A stretch of DNA of 59,771 bases. Origin: Chloroflexota bacterium (GTDB lineage: Bacteria > Chloroflexota > Anaerolineae > UBA7937 > B3-Chlor). Below, piece after piece: positions 25,303 to 33,342 of this stretch. The notes beneath the pieces were generated by a model. The model had not been told where the DNA came from. It saw only the letters and a program-made list of their open reading frames with translations, and ran no database searches. A program made the position numbers and the translations under genes. The stretch spans positions 1 through 59,771 of the forward strand of contig JAUWLF010000014.1 in the NCBI GenBank assembly GCA_030613785.1, written 5' to 3'. Each line of letters opens with the position of its first letter. The first letter of the stretch is position 1.

Positions 25303-25577
25303 TCCTCTTCGAGATCAGCCAGCAATTCATCAACACTCTCAAAAACCGCCACCCGACCGGCACCAATGTCTTCTTCCGCTTCCCGCTCGGCCGCCTGCCA
25401 CTCCTCGGTCCAGAAGTAGGCCTGGCTCTTGTCCACCAACTGTTTGGGGATAAGGATCACTCTGTCATCCGCCACCCTGACTTCGATGTGGTCGCCCTCC
25501 TTGATGCTCAGTGCCTTCCGAATGGCGGCTGGGATGGTGATCTGCCCATTGCGGGTTACCTTGATCAATGTCGCCAT
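25299..25577 (-). CDS. AbrB/MazE-type antitoxin
   Basis: The 92-residue protein has an N-terminal swapped-hairpin AbrB/SpoVT DNA-binding domain, IKVTRNGQITIPAAIRKALS then EGDHIEVRV. An acidic C-terminal tail (EWQAAEREAEEDIGAG to LEEE) suits toxin binding. Pairing an AbrB-type antitoxin with a RelE-type toxin is a known mixed combination. It should bind its own promoter. The ATG at 25577 is preceded by AAGGAG and a consensus promoter. Confidence 0.88.
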   Translation of the reverse strand: MATLIKVTRNGQITIPAAIRKALSIKEGDHIEVRVADDRVILIPKQLVDKSQAYFWTEEWQAAEREAEEDIGAGRVAVFESVDELLADLEEE

Positions 25578-25628
25578 ACTCTCAACTCCTTGAATGCCGC
25601 ATTAGTAACTCGCTACTTTAGTAATTCC

Positions 25629-25657
25629 ATTGTACATGCCTTCAACTCAATTGTCAA
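25629..25657 (-). promoter_or_regulatory. Promoter and possible operator of the toxin-antitoxin operon
   Basis: On the minus strand TTGACA (25652-25657) and TACAAT (25629-25634) are 17 bases apart. Between the -10 box and the start codon are two copies of TTACTAA with AGTA between them, a candidate AbrB-type operator. Confidence 0.7.
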
Positions 25658-25747
25658 ACGCGTGGGGAGGCGCGGGCCGCCGCCGTAGAGGCGTCGGGCG
25701 CCGAGTGTGGCCGCTGCCGCGGGGAAGCAGGCGTGGACACCGCAGAC

Positions 25748-25808
25748 GTAGGACGAGTTGCCAACTTGTACTAGAGACCTCGGAGGTTTCGGAAACCTCC
25801 GAGGTCTG
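25748..25808. repeat. Double-hairpin repeat, copy 3
   Basis: This is the same composite as at 24624. An imperfect first palindrome, TAGGACGAGTT/AACTTGTACTA (25749-25759 and 25763-25773), is followed by a perfect second palindrome AGACCTCGGAGGTTT/AAACCTCCGAGGTCT (25775-25789 and 25793-25807). With copy 2 it brackets the toxin-antitoxin module and an Rhs remnant, about 1.06 kb. Confidence 0.88.
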
Positions 25809-25878
25809 ATGCTGACGACTCCAAGCCAGTGGGTGATTTCAACTCGCCCATCATCCCTGTCGGATCACCATCCAGTAG

Positions 25879-27336
25879 CTAGTCCACCGGCAGCCCGTTG
25901 TACTGCATGGTATACATGTAGTCAGACCCTTTGATGGTGTTGTTCACCAGGCCGCCTATGCCTGCGGGATTGGTGGTGGTGACGATGACGGTTCCAGACC
26001 AGTCATCACCGAGGTCGGCAAGGGTGGTCGCGTGGTCCCCGTATCTGGTATTGTAGCCACGGGGGGTGTTGGGAGGTATGGTATCGGTGAAGGTAACCGT
26101 AGGCGAGCCGTTTGTCAGCCACTGCGTGTGGATCGTAATCTCGTTCTCCGGGTCCAAGTTCAGCACTATCACGCCGGTATACCCTGTCCAGGTGCTGCCG
26201 TTCTTGGTACGGTACGCCACAGGAAAGACCACCGTGCTGGCGCCACCGGACACTCCGTTGTACGAAGCCGCCAACTTCTTCGGTCCGCGGACCAAAGTGC
26301 ACGTGCCGAGGAAGGGGTGTGTGGAGGTAACGATGGCGGAGCCCAGGAACCTGTTCGCCAGTGGCTCGAACACCGTGGGATCCACACTGCCTCCATACCT
26401 GGTGTTGTAGGCGTGGGAGGAGTAGGGAGGGATGTCATCGGGGAAATAGAGCTCTCGGTTTCCATCCCGGTCGTAGAAGTTCAGATAGGCGGTGATGGTG
26501 AAGGGGTTCAGATTCTGCACGGTGAGGGCTGACCAATCGGAGTTCCCGGTCCAGTCGTTCCATTTTCTTCTGTTGACCGAGGGGTAGTAGATCTCTGTAT
26601 CGCTGCCGGGCACCAGGGAGTTATGGGCTGCGGCATAGCCTTGTCGAAAGTGTGTGACCTGCACCCCAGCGATCTCCTGTGAAGAGGTGACTTGCAGGCT
26701 ACCGAACCAGGGGGCTGGTGTGTTGGCCTGGTCGGGGATATTCGGATTCAGCGAGGGGTCCCACAGATCGTAGGTTTCCTGAGAGAACGCCTCGATCGTG
26801 TCCAGGAAGGGGCTGCCGGTGACCACATCGCCGTCTCGAGTACGGTAGCTCATGGAGACCTGGCAGTCCACTCTGTCCACACACTGTATGGTGACGATGG
26901 CCTTTTGATGCTTGGTCTTGGAGACCGCGGGGAAGAAGATCTCGTTGGCGCCTTGTGGGAAGTCGTAGTATGCCGCGCCGGTCCAGCCATCGTCCTTTGG
27001 GACATCCTGCCACACCGTCTCGGCCACGGAGGCGAGCGGGCGGAGGGAATCAATCAATGCCGAGCCGAGCCAGCCACTGTGCAGGCCAGCGCTCTGAGCG
27101 GGAAAGCGCGCGTTCCCCTGGGGCGAGATGGTCTCGGCGACGTTCGAGCTCGGATAGCCGGACCGGTCGATGTACGTGGCCACCACTTTGGCATCGAGGG
27201 TCTGGTGGACGTTCATCACCCAGGTCGTGGTGTTGCCCCGGCCAACTCCCTGATCAGGAAATGCTGCCAGGGCCACCGAGGCGACGAGCATGAGACCCAG
27301 CACAATTCCGATGGTCCCCAGCAGTTTGAATCTCAT
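25879..27336 (-). CDS. Secreted repeat protein of unknown function
   Basis: The 485-residue protein starts MRFKLLGTIGIVLGLMLVAS and has a clear signal peptide ending around AALAAF. The mature part consists of about four similar beta-rich modules of 105-120 residues. Each opens with a WT/W-containing strand and a V(Q/L)NL(N/D)P-type motif, then a polar DRxG or TNGS turn, and ends with (F/T)LGTxxV or SGTVIVTTTNPAG. I do not recognise a family; surface adhesion or coat function is possible. I chose the ATG at 27336 because AAAGGAG precedes it; an in-frame start at 27393 would hide the signal peptide. Confidence 0.8.
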   Translation of the reverse strand: MRFKLLGTIGIVLGLMLVASVALAAFPDQGVGRGNTTTWVMNVHQTLDAKVVATYIDRSGYPSSNVAETISPQGNARFPAQSAGLHSGWLGSALIDSLRPLASVAETVWQDVPKDDGWTGAAYYDFPQGANEIFFPAVSKTKHQKAIVTIQCVDRVDCQVSMSYRTRDGDVVTGSPFLDTIEAFSQETYDLWDPSLNPNIPDQANTPAPWFGSLQVTSSQEIAGVQVTHFRQGYAAAHNSLVPGSDTEIYYPSVNRRKWNDWTGNSDWSALTVQNLNPFTITAYLNFYDRDGNRELYFPDDIPPYSSHAYNTRYGGSVDPTVFEPLANRFLGSAIVTSTHPFLGTCTLVRGPKKLAASYNGVSGGASTVVFPVAYRTKNGSTWTGYTGVIVLNLDPENEITIHTQWLTNGSPTVTFTDTIPPNTPRGYNTRYGDHATTLADLGDDWSGTVIVTTTNPAGIGGLVNNTIKGSDYMYTMQYNGLPVD

Positions 27337-27484
27337 GACCCATTCTCCTTTCGAAGACTGCGGATGCCCCGATTGTCGCCGCTCAGTGCACAACGCGCGT
27401 AGAGTGATCGGCGCCCTGCATGATGTAGCTTCAAGGCGCCTCGACGCCGCGGAACGCCTCCCCTTGACACACTATCCCGAACCC

Positions 27485-27813
27485 CAAGTTGCCGCACGCG
27501 CCCTAGCCCGTCGTGCATGTAGTAGTGTCTTTCAGCCTGCTGCTGGGCGATGATGTCCAGGCCGTAGAGGTACACGGCGTCGGTGTCGCTGATCACCACG
27601 GGCAGTGTCGCCGCCAGGTCGAGGACGTAATCATTCGTCGTTTCATCCACCGTCTTGCTGATTCTCACGCCATCGCCGTTGTAGGCGAACTGGGTTGTTA
27701 AGCTGTCGGTCACCTGGGTCAGCCTGTTGGCATGGTCGTAGTCATAGGTGCGGACACCGTCCGAGGTCAGGTTCCCGTTATCGTCCCAAGTATAGGTGAC
27801 TCCTCCCGCGCTA
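27485..27813 (-). pseudogene. Rhs core fragment
   Basis: On the minus strand the frame reads AGGVTYTWDDNGNLTSDGV through VLDLAATLPVVISDTDAVYL to HYYMHDGLGRVRQL. The Rhs core then ends abruptly before the RARYY motif and the toxin tip. The 5' side joins unrelated sequence at about 27813. The block is nearly identical to those at 29.75-30.06 and 31.74-31.95 kb. It looks like a leftover of cassette exchange. Confidence 0.8.
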
Positions 27814-27910
27814 CACATACATACAGCTACGGCACCGCTCTGTCGACACTGAGAGTGGGCGTCGACTGCAGGCGTCGGAAGGTTTGAACAGGCCGACCTT
27901 TCCAGTACCG

Positions 27911-28756
27911 TCACCCTTTTTGTTCTTTCACACGCTCTGGGCTGAGCTGTCCCGTGAACACAATCCAAGCGCACAGGACTCCAAGGGGAATGCACTGAAG
28001 CACCGAAGAGACGGTGAACCAATTCAACTCTCGCCCTGTCATGACAAGAAGCAGTGTCGACACGGCGGCCGAGCCGTTGGCGGCGTTGTTCGCCGCATGA
28101 AATAGGGTGGGTCCCCACACGCTCCGCGTCCTGAGGCGCAGCCAACCCAATATGATTGAGCCAATCACGGTGGCCACAGGAAGCATGAACAACGACAGGA
28201 CAAAGTCACCGCGCAACTCGAATCCCCTCAAGTACCGGGGCAAGTGCCATACTGCCCACAAGAGCCCAGTTGTCACTGCGGCGAGGAGAGGACGATGGGC
28301 GAGCAGGCGGATCTGGAGGTAGCTTCGCCACCCAAACTCCTCCCCCCAAGCCAGCGGAATCCCAATGAGGGAACCAATGATGAACTCTGCAGGCAACAGT
28401 GGCAACCCCAGCAGGACGCCGTGAGGAATAGGGGATGGTAGCCGTGCGCCTAGGGCGGCTGCCAAGACAAAGACGAGCAGCACGACGATGCTGGGGAAGA
28501 ACCAGGCGAAGAGGTAGTATGGCCACCTCTTGCGTAGATTCAAGGCCAATCCGGCATCACCGAACCCTTCGCGCGTGACCCATTTGCGCACCACGAAGGC
28601 CGCAATGGCTGGCGCGAACACCGCCGCAAGGGTCACAAGTTGAAAGGGCCGAGTGTCTGAGGAGAGCCGCAAGTGGAACGCTATCCCCAAGCTAACCCAG
28701 GCAACAGCAAAAGCGATGACAAGATAGACAGCGACTCCCTTAGTCTTGTCTTTCAC
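27911..28756 (-). CDS. CPBP family intramembrane glutamic endopeptidase
   Basis: This 281-residue protein has about seven or eight membrane helices and the CPBP motifs: EEFGWRSYL (EExxxR) near residue 137, WAVWHLP near 166 and HAANN near 222. Relatives include Rce1-type proteases and bacterial proteins linked to bacteriocin self-immunity. The GTG start at 28756 has AGGAGG eight bases upstream. It lies directly downstream of an Rhs C-terminal module on the same strand, the place normally held by an immunity gene. An immunity role is inferred from position only. Confidence 0.85.
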   Translation of the reverse strand: MKDKTKGVAVYLVIAFAVAWVSLGIAFHLRLSSDTRPFQLVTLAAVFAPAIAAFVVRKWVTREGFGDAGLALNLRKRWPYYLFAWFFPSIVVLLVFVLAAALGARLPSPIPHGVLLGLPLLPAEFIIGSLIGIPLAWGEEFGWRSYLQIRLLAHRPLLAAVTTGLLWAVWHLPRYLRGFELRGDFVLSLFMLPVATVIGSIILGWLRLRTRSVWGPTLFHAANNAANGSAAVSTLLLVMTGRELNWFTVSSVLQCIPLGVLCAWIVFTGQLSPERVKEQKG

Positions 28757-28926
28757 TGCGCCAGCCTCCTACTGAGAGCTCACACTCACCCCCGAGGGAC
28801 ATCAGAGCGTGTACCCGACCATAACCATAGACGCAACCCGCAGCTTTCAGGCAGAGAACTGGCTTCTCGGCCGGCACCCCATCAGAGGCTGCCTCGCCCG
28901 TAATCGCCGACGCGGTGAAGGTGCTT

Positions 28927-30081
28927 CTAGTAACCGCACTCTCGCCACTCATCGGCATACCACCTCAGAAACGCACTCGCCGCATCTGGTGCCACCATGA
29001 TCGATTGGCCGATCATCAAGCCTATTTCGGGAGGGATCCTAATAACCGTCAGAGCCATCGCCACTGTCTCCGGAAGCCCTGCTTGCTCCGCTCCCGAAGA
29101 GACTGCATCAATCCAGTCCGCCAGCTGGTACAGTTTGGCTGAGCTGACGGGTGGAGCCTCCAGTGGGCAGAACGGCCCACGCGCAGCGGGCCGTACTTCC
29201 CAAGGGCTGTAGATCCATGGACGAGCAGGCGTACCGCGTGGGCTAGCCGTCCACGTAGAGCCCGCAGGCGGTGGAGGCACCGGTGGTGTGGGGACGGAAC
29301 ATGGTGAGGGCGTTTCGAGAGCGGGCTCAGGCAGCAACGTTGGGGCAGGACGCAGAGTGGGTCCTGGCGTTCCAGGAGTGACTGTAGGTCCCGCGCTTCC
29401 AGTGGGCACCCACACGGGTGGCACGGGCGTCGGGGACGGTCTGCGCCATGGACAAGCAGGTCCTTCGCATTGCAGTCCCGTGCGATCTATGCGGCTCACT
29501 GGGTTGTTCCGCACGTAGGCAAATCCATTGAGGGTACCGGGTCGCCAAAGATCCCCAGGCCAAGGATCCCTCGTGACGAACCTCCCCGTCTCCGGCTGGT
29601 AGTACCTGGCCCGCAGGTAGAGAAGCTGCACCTCGGCGTCCCAGGCCTCCCCGGTGAACCGGTAGGGGTTGGACACCGTCCCACCCGCCAGCGGCACGCC
29701 GAAGGGATCGTAGGCGTAGCCGGTCGCTATCTGCCCTGTTGAATCAACTAGCTGCCGCACGCTCCCCAGACCGTCGTGCATGTAGTAGTGTCTTTCAGCC
29801 TGCTGCTGCGCGATGATGTCCAGCCCGTAGAGGCAGATGGCGTCGGTATCGCTGATCACCACTGGGAGCGTCGCCGCCAGGTCGAGGACGTATTGCGTGG
29901 TCGTTTCGTCCACCGTCTTGCTGATTCTGACCCCATCCCCATTGTAGGCGAACTGGGTTGTTATGGAACTATCGGTCACCTGTGTGAGCCTGTTGGCATG
30001 GTCGTAGGTGTAGCTGCGTACACCGTCCGACGCCAGGTTCCCGTTGTCATCCCAAGTGCACCCTCTTCTCACATGTCGCAT
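28927..30081 (-). CDS. Orphan Rhs C-terminal protein, N-terminally truncated
   Basis: The frame begins inside the Rhs core at TWDDNGNLASDGVRSYTYDH and runs through HYYMHDGLGSVRQL to the conserved end of the core, YLRARYYQPETGRFVTRDPW. After RIDRTGL comes a Pro-rich linker of about 110 residues and a unique tip of about 75 residues, from SSAKLYQLADWIDAV to the end. The tip carries a hydrophobic stretch (EIGLMIGQSIMVA) and no motif that I recognise. The large N-terminal Rhs shell is missing, so this is a displaced (orphan) C-terminal module. The core is nearly identical to the copies at 27.5 and 31.8 kb. Confidence 0.8.
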   Translation of the reverse strand: MRHVRRGCTWDDNGNLASDGVRSYTYDHANRLTQVTDSSITTQFAYNGDGVRISKTVDETTTQYVLDLAATLPVVISDTDAICLYGLDIIAQQQAERHYYMHDGLGSVRQLVDSTGQIATGYAYDPFGVPLAGGTVSNPYRFTGEAWDAEVQLLYLRARYYQPETGRFVTRDPWPGDLWRPGTLNGFAYVRNNPVSRIDRTGLQCEGPACPWRRPSPTPVPPVWVPTGSAGPTVTPGTPGPTLRPAPTLLPEPALETPSPCSVPTPPVPPPPAGSTWTASPRGTPARPWIYSPWEVRPAARGPFCPLEAPPVSSAKLYQLADWIDAVSSGAEQAGLPETVAMALTVIRIPPEIGLMIGQSIMVAPDAASAFLRWYADEWRECGY

Positions 30082-30107
30082 TCGTGCGCGTCCTGTGCTG
30101 CGGCTTG

Positions 30108-30614
30108 CTAGGTCTGCCAGCAGATTGGGTCGACCATGTACGTAAGGGCCACATAGTACAACGTCCGGTAGCTTCGACGCCCATCCGCTATTGACTCCGC
30201 AGGAGCTCCGCTCGCCTCAGCATTTGAAGACACGGCTAGCATGAAGTGTCTTGTCCGAGAAGCCCATGTTGGATGGGAGAGGCTTTCCTCTTTCTGCCAC
30301 CCCCGGGTCCGCAAGCTCTCTTGGTAGAACCCCACTATGTCATCGAAAGCGAGATCGGTTCCATACAGCCTGTAGGTGTAGGCAGCAATGCACCGGTCTT
30401 CGGAACCGAATGAGAATCCTGCAAACTCGTGCAGCAAAACCGCTGCTTCAGGGACCGGCAAGGTCTTGAGGGTATCTTCTACCGCCTTCTCGGGCCTCAG
30501 AGTGTAGACCACGCTACAGCCTACCAGGAGTAGGTTCAAGCTGGCCGACAGGATGAGGCTTAGCGCCGGAGGACGACGCACGCAGGATAGATTGCATCTC
30601 TTCTTGTCGCTCAT
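30108..30614 (-). CDS. Putative lipoprotein, candidate Rhs immunity protein
   Basis: The 168-residue product has a signal peptide with a good lipobox LLLVGC (cysteine near residue 33) and a small mature domain beginning SVVYTLRPEKAVEDTL. No family is recognised. GGAG lies eight bases before the ATG. It sits directly downstream of the Rhs module whose tip resembles a peptidoglycan-cutting enzyme, where an exported immunity protein would be expected. That link is an inference from position and predicted location. Confidence 0.65.
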   Translation of the reverse strand: MSDKKRCNLSCVRRPPALSLILSASLNLLLVGCSVVYTLRPEKAVEDTLKTLPVPEAAVLLHEFAGFSFGSEDRCIAAYTYRLYGTDLAFDDIVGFYQESLRTRGWQKEESLSHPTWASRTRHFMLAVSSNAEASGAPAESIADGRRSYRTLYYVALTYMVDPICWQT

Positions 30615-30740
30615 CGCATTCGCTCCAAGTCAGATCTTGAGACATTGCTCTTCGGCAAGACGGCGCGTAGGGTTGTGGATGTCATGGTACGTCCTTTGGT
30701 TTCCACAAGCTCAGTGACCGGAGAGTCAAGGCGAGCGCTC

Positions 30741-31952
30741 CTACTCGCGCCTCAGCCTGTCCCGATACAGAGGTAGAAATGGAGCGATTTGCGGTCCATA
30801 GAACCCCGGGACTGCCTGGTCTTGATACTCTTCCACCGTCTCCCACGACCCGATACCGGCCCTAAACGCTCCGTAGATCATCTGCATGTCAGTGTCACTC
30901 AGGTCACCTGCGTGCGGGACCTTGCTGGGTCTTCCCGCGCTGCCTTTGCGGTAGTCCGCTAGATACCTCAGATACGCAGCGGTGTAGCGTATGTTGACAG
31001 GGTCAGAGAGCAGAAGACCCATTCGCGCGTAGGCGTCGGGTGCTGATTCGAGGACTCTCCAGTCGGGGTACTCTTGGCCAAAGTACTTCTCAACCATCTT
31101 CGCTGTGCCAATATGGAAGTTGGCCACCCCCGGGCCTGGCCCCCTGCCCCCAAGCAGTCCCCAATAGTGTTCATAGCCTGCCAAGACCCAGGTCGCTACC
31201 CTGCACACACCCATGTAGTCGTATGGGGCCACATCGGATTGCCCCAAGTAATGCCAAGCCAGTCCCGAGGCTAACAGGGCGTCCAGCACGGGATCGTGCC
31301 ATTGCGTGTCATGTATGATCTCAGCAGCGATCGTTCCCGCCACCAACTCGACAGGTATGCCTAGGAGTCTAGCTTCTTGCTTCGAGAGTTCCCACTGCTC
31401 CTGCGAAAGCGGCTCGCGGGCTTGATGCACCCCCTTCAGCCCGAGCGGATCCGCGCCGTTCAGCCCGGTTCGATCGACTAATCTGACGGGGTTGTTGGCA
31501 CCATACAAGTAGCGATTGAGTGTCCCGGGCTGGCGCATGTCGCCCGCCCACGGATCCTTCGTGATGAACCTCCCCGTAGCCGGCTGGTAGTACCTGGCCC
31601 GCAGGTAGAGCAACTCCACCTCGGCATCCCAGGCCTCGCCGGTGTAGCGATAGGGATTGGGCACGCTGCCCGCCGCCAGCGGCACGCCGAAGGGGTCGTA
31701 GGCGTCGTTGGTTGCTAGGTCCCCTGTGCTGTCTACAAGCTGCCGCACGCTTCCCAGGCCATCGTGCACATAGTAGTGTCTTTCAGCCTGCTGCTGGGCG
31801 ATGATGTCGAGCCCGTAGAGGTAGATGGCGTCGGTGTCGCTGATGACCACGGGCAGCGTTGCCGCCAGGTCGAGGAGGTAGTGCGTGGTTGCACCGCCCA
31901 CACTCTTGCTGGTTCTCACCCCATCGCCGGTGTAGGCGAACTGAGTTGTTAA
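30741..31952 (-). CDS. Orphan Rhs C-terminal protein with lysozyme-like tip
   Basis: The Rhs core begins abruptly near 31952 at LTTQFAYTGDGV and continues to YLRARYYQPATGRFITKDPW and NNPVRLVDRTGLNG. The unique tip is about 230 residues. It contains GTIAAEIIHD, ANFHIGTAKMVEKYF, NIRYTAAYLRYLADYR and IYGAFRAGIGSWE. These follow the order of transglycosylase/lysozyme motifs (catalytic E, GxMQIxPxTA, NIxxGxxYLxxL, ALAAYNAGPG), which suggests a peptidoglycan-cleaving toxin. The similarity is a pattern match by eye. The first in-frame ATG-like start (31919) is inside the core, so translation as it stands is doubtful. Confidence 0.75.
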   Translation of the reverse strand, partial: LTTQFAYTGDGVRTSKSVGGATTHYLLDLAATLPVVISDTDAIYLYGLDIIAQQQAERHYYVHDGLGSVRQLVDSTGDLATNDAYDPFGVPLAAGSVPNPYRYTGEAWDAEVELLYLRARYYQPATGRFITKDPWAGDMRQPGTLNRYLYGANNPVRLVDRTGLNGADPLGLKGVHQAREPLSQEQWELSKQEARLLGIPVELVAGTIAAEIIHDTQWHDPVLDALLASGLAWHYLGQSDVAPYDYMGVCRVATWVLAGYEHYWGLLGGRGPGPGVANFHIGTAKMVEKYFGQEYPDWRVLESAPDAYARMGLLLSDPVNIRYTAAYLRYLADYRKGSAGRPSKVPHAGDLSDTDMQMIYGAFRAGIGSWETVEEYQDQAVPGFYGPQIAPFLPLYRDRLRRE

Positions 31953-32001
31953 GGTTCGATGGAATGCCCCTCGTGCATCCTTGCGGTCACGAGTGCCAAC
32001 T

Positions 32002-32616
32002 TCACTCCATGTCTTTGGCTAGATAGAGCGCCATCCGCTCGTCGATGGCAACCAGAATCCGCTCCGTGTCCTCCAGTGTCATGTGAGACATGTTCGCTCC
32101 GAAGACAGAGATGTACTCGTCATATTGGGCCAAGGCCGTGCAGCTCAGAACCGCGCCATCGGCACCAAACGGCTCAACTTCGGCACACGCGAACTTGAAC
32201 CGCTGAGCAACTGGACTTCGGTATGACCACTCCTGAGGTATTGCATACGGCGTCATCGTATATCGGTTGGAGAACTCCCGTCTCGAGAAGTCCACATAGT
32301 ACGCGATAGCGACATCCAGTCCGCGTCCGTACCTGAAGACGTCGTGCTCCGCTCCGCCAATACCTTGCTCGAACCCTTCTGGGCAAAACCCTACATACAA
32401 GAACTCGATTTCGCCGCGTTCGCTCCCTATGTGCTCCGGTGGCGGCACCGGGCCAATGCACACGTCCCACTTCTCAGGAAAGACTGATGCATCTATCATC
32501 AGGTCGTACATATCCACCGGCTGGGTCCTGGTCCTGTTCGGCCTCACCGCAGTCAGCACGACGCAGGCACACACCAACAGCCCGCAACCCAACGCAGACG
32601 CTTTCTTGACCGTCAT
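32002..32616 (-). CDS. Exported protein of unknown function
   Basis: The 204-residue product has an N-terminal hydrophobic signal or anchor (ALGCGLLVCACVVLTAV) that includes cysteines which could serve as a lipid site. The mature part has four further cysteines and the segment VDMYDLMIDASVFPEKWDVC. No family is recognised. Its ATG follows the stop codon of the upstream gene by one base, so the two are co-translated. The pair may be an immunity cassette that has lost its Rhs tip, or an independent envelope unit. Confidence 0.65.
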   Translation of the reverse strand: MTVKKASALGCGLLVCACVVLTAVRPNRTRTQPVDMYDLMIDASVFPEKWDVCIGPVPPPEHIGSERGEIEFLYVGFCPEGFEQGIGGAEHDVFRYGRGLDVAIAYYVDFSRREFSNRYTMTPYAIPQEWSYRSPVAQRFKFACAEVEPFGADGAVLSCTALAQYDEYISVFGANMSHMTLEDTERILVAIDERMALYLAKDME

Positions 32617-32617
32617 C

Positions 32618-32998
32618 TCACGGCCCTCCCCAGCATCTCATGGGTCCCTCTTGCCCTACCCACGGTTCAAGTTGCCTGGGGATCTCGTACTTGTCACCGG
32701 CTTCATCAACCGCCCTGATGATATAGCCGAGAGTGACATTGGTGTCATAGGCTTTCCAGTCCCTTGCGGTGCGGAGCGCCTGCCCGTAATGTTCGACCGC
32801 TGAAGGGACCCACAACTCGCCGGTCACGTCGAAGGAATGCTGTTGCGTACGGCATCCGGCAATCGTGCAGGACACGATCAACGAGGCGAGCAGTGCAACG
32901 GGAATCGCGGCTTTCTGTGGGGACCGCAGCGCGGCTGTGACGCAGCCCAGCATTGCAGAGATGTGGAAGCTCATCAACCGTGCATCCGCGAGTTGCAT
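32618..32998 (-). CDS. Small putative lipoprotein
   Basis: The 126-residue product carries hydrophobic stretches ending in LIVSCTIAGC, a plausible lipobox with the cysteine near residue 49; this is a long leader for a lipoprotein. The mature part is about 77 residues with no known motif. GAGGAGG stands seven bases before the ATG at 32998, which supports the start. It is the first gene of a two-gene unit with the exported protein at 32002. Confidence 0.6.
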   Translation of the reverse strand: MQLADARLMSFHISAMLGCVTAALRSPQKAAIPVALLASLIVSCTIAGCRTQQHSFDVTGELWVPSAVEHYGQALRTARDWKAYDTNVTLGYIIRAVDEAGDKYEIPRQLEPWVGQEGPMRCWGGP

Positions 32999-33115
32999 CT
33001 CGCATCCTCCTCGGAGCCGACAAAGAAGAACGGCTCATCGTCACGGAGCGTGAGATGAGCCTGGTACCGCAGTGTAGAGATGAAGTCCGCTCTGCTCGCG
33101 CTCGGTCAGCGCCCT

Positions 33116-33152
33116 GCGGACAGTGAGCGCCAGGGCGCCCTTCACTGTCCGC
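33116..33152. repeat. Inverted repeat in a 344-base non-coding gap
   Basis: GCGGACAGTGA (33116-33126) pairs perfectly with TCACTGTCCGC (33142-33152), and the 15-base middle can form a small inner GC hairpin. There is no T run, so it does not look like an ordinary terminator. The rest of 32999-33342 shows no gene or RNA that I recognise. Confidence 0.7.
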
Positions 33153-33342
33153 TGTCACCTACACTATGCCACAAAACGGAGACGAAGTCAAGGTCCGTTC
33201 TGGTGAGCGGTATGAGCTGCGCCAGCGATGCTGTCCAGTAGCCATTCCTTCTAGGTAGAAGCGTCCGTCGCAGCGTGCTCCGCTGAGGACGGAATACACG
33301 GCAAGGGTGGGAGCGATCACCATTTGAGACGCGCGGCCGGCA

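Noticed and set aside
27814-28145. 5' half of a long frame leading into the Rhs fragment at 27485
   Set aside because: This part overlaps the CPBP gene on the same strand in another frame and has no Rhs similarity; the Rhs homology starts only at about 27813.
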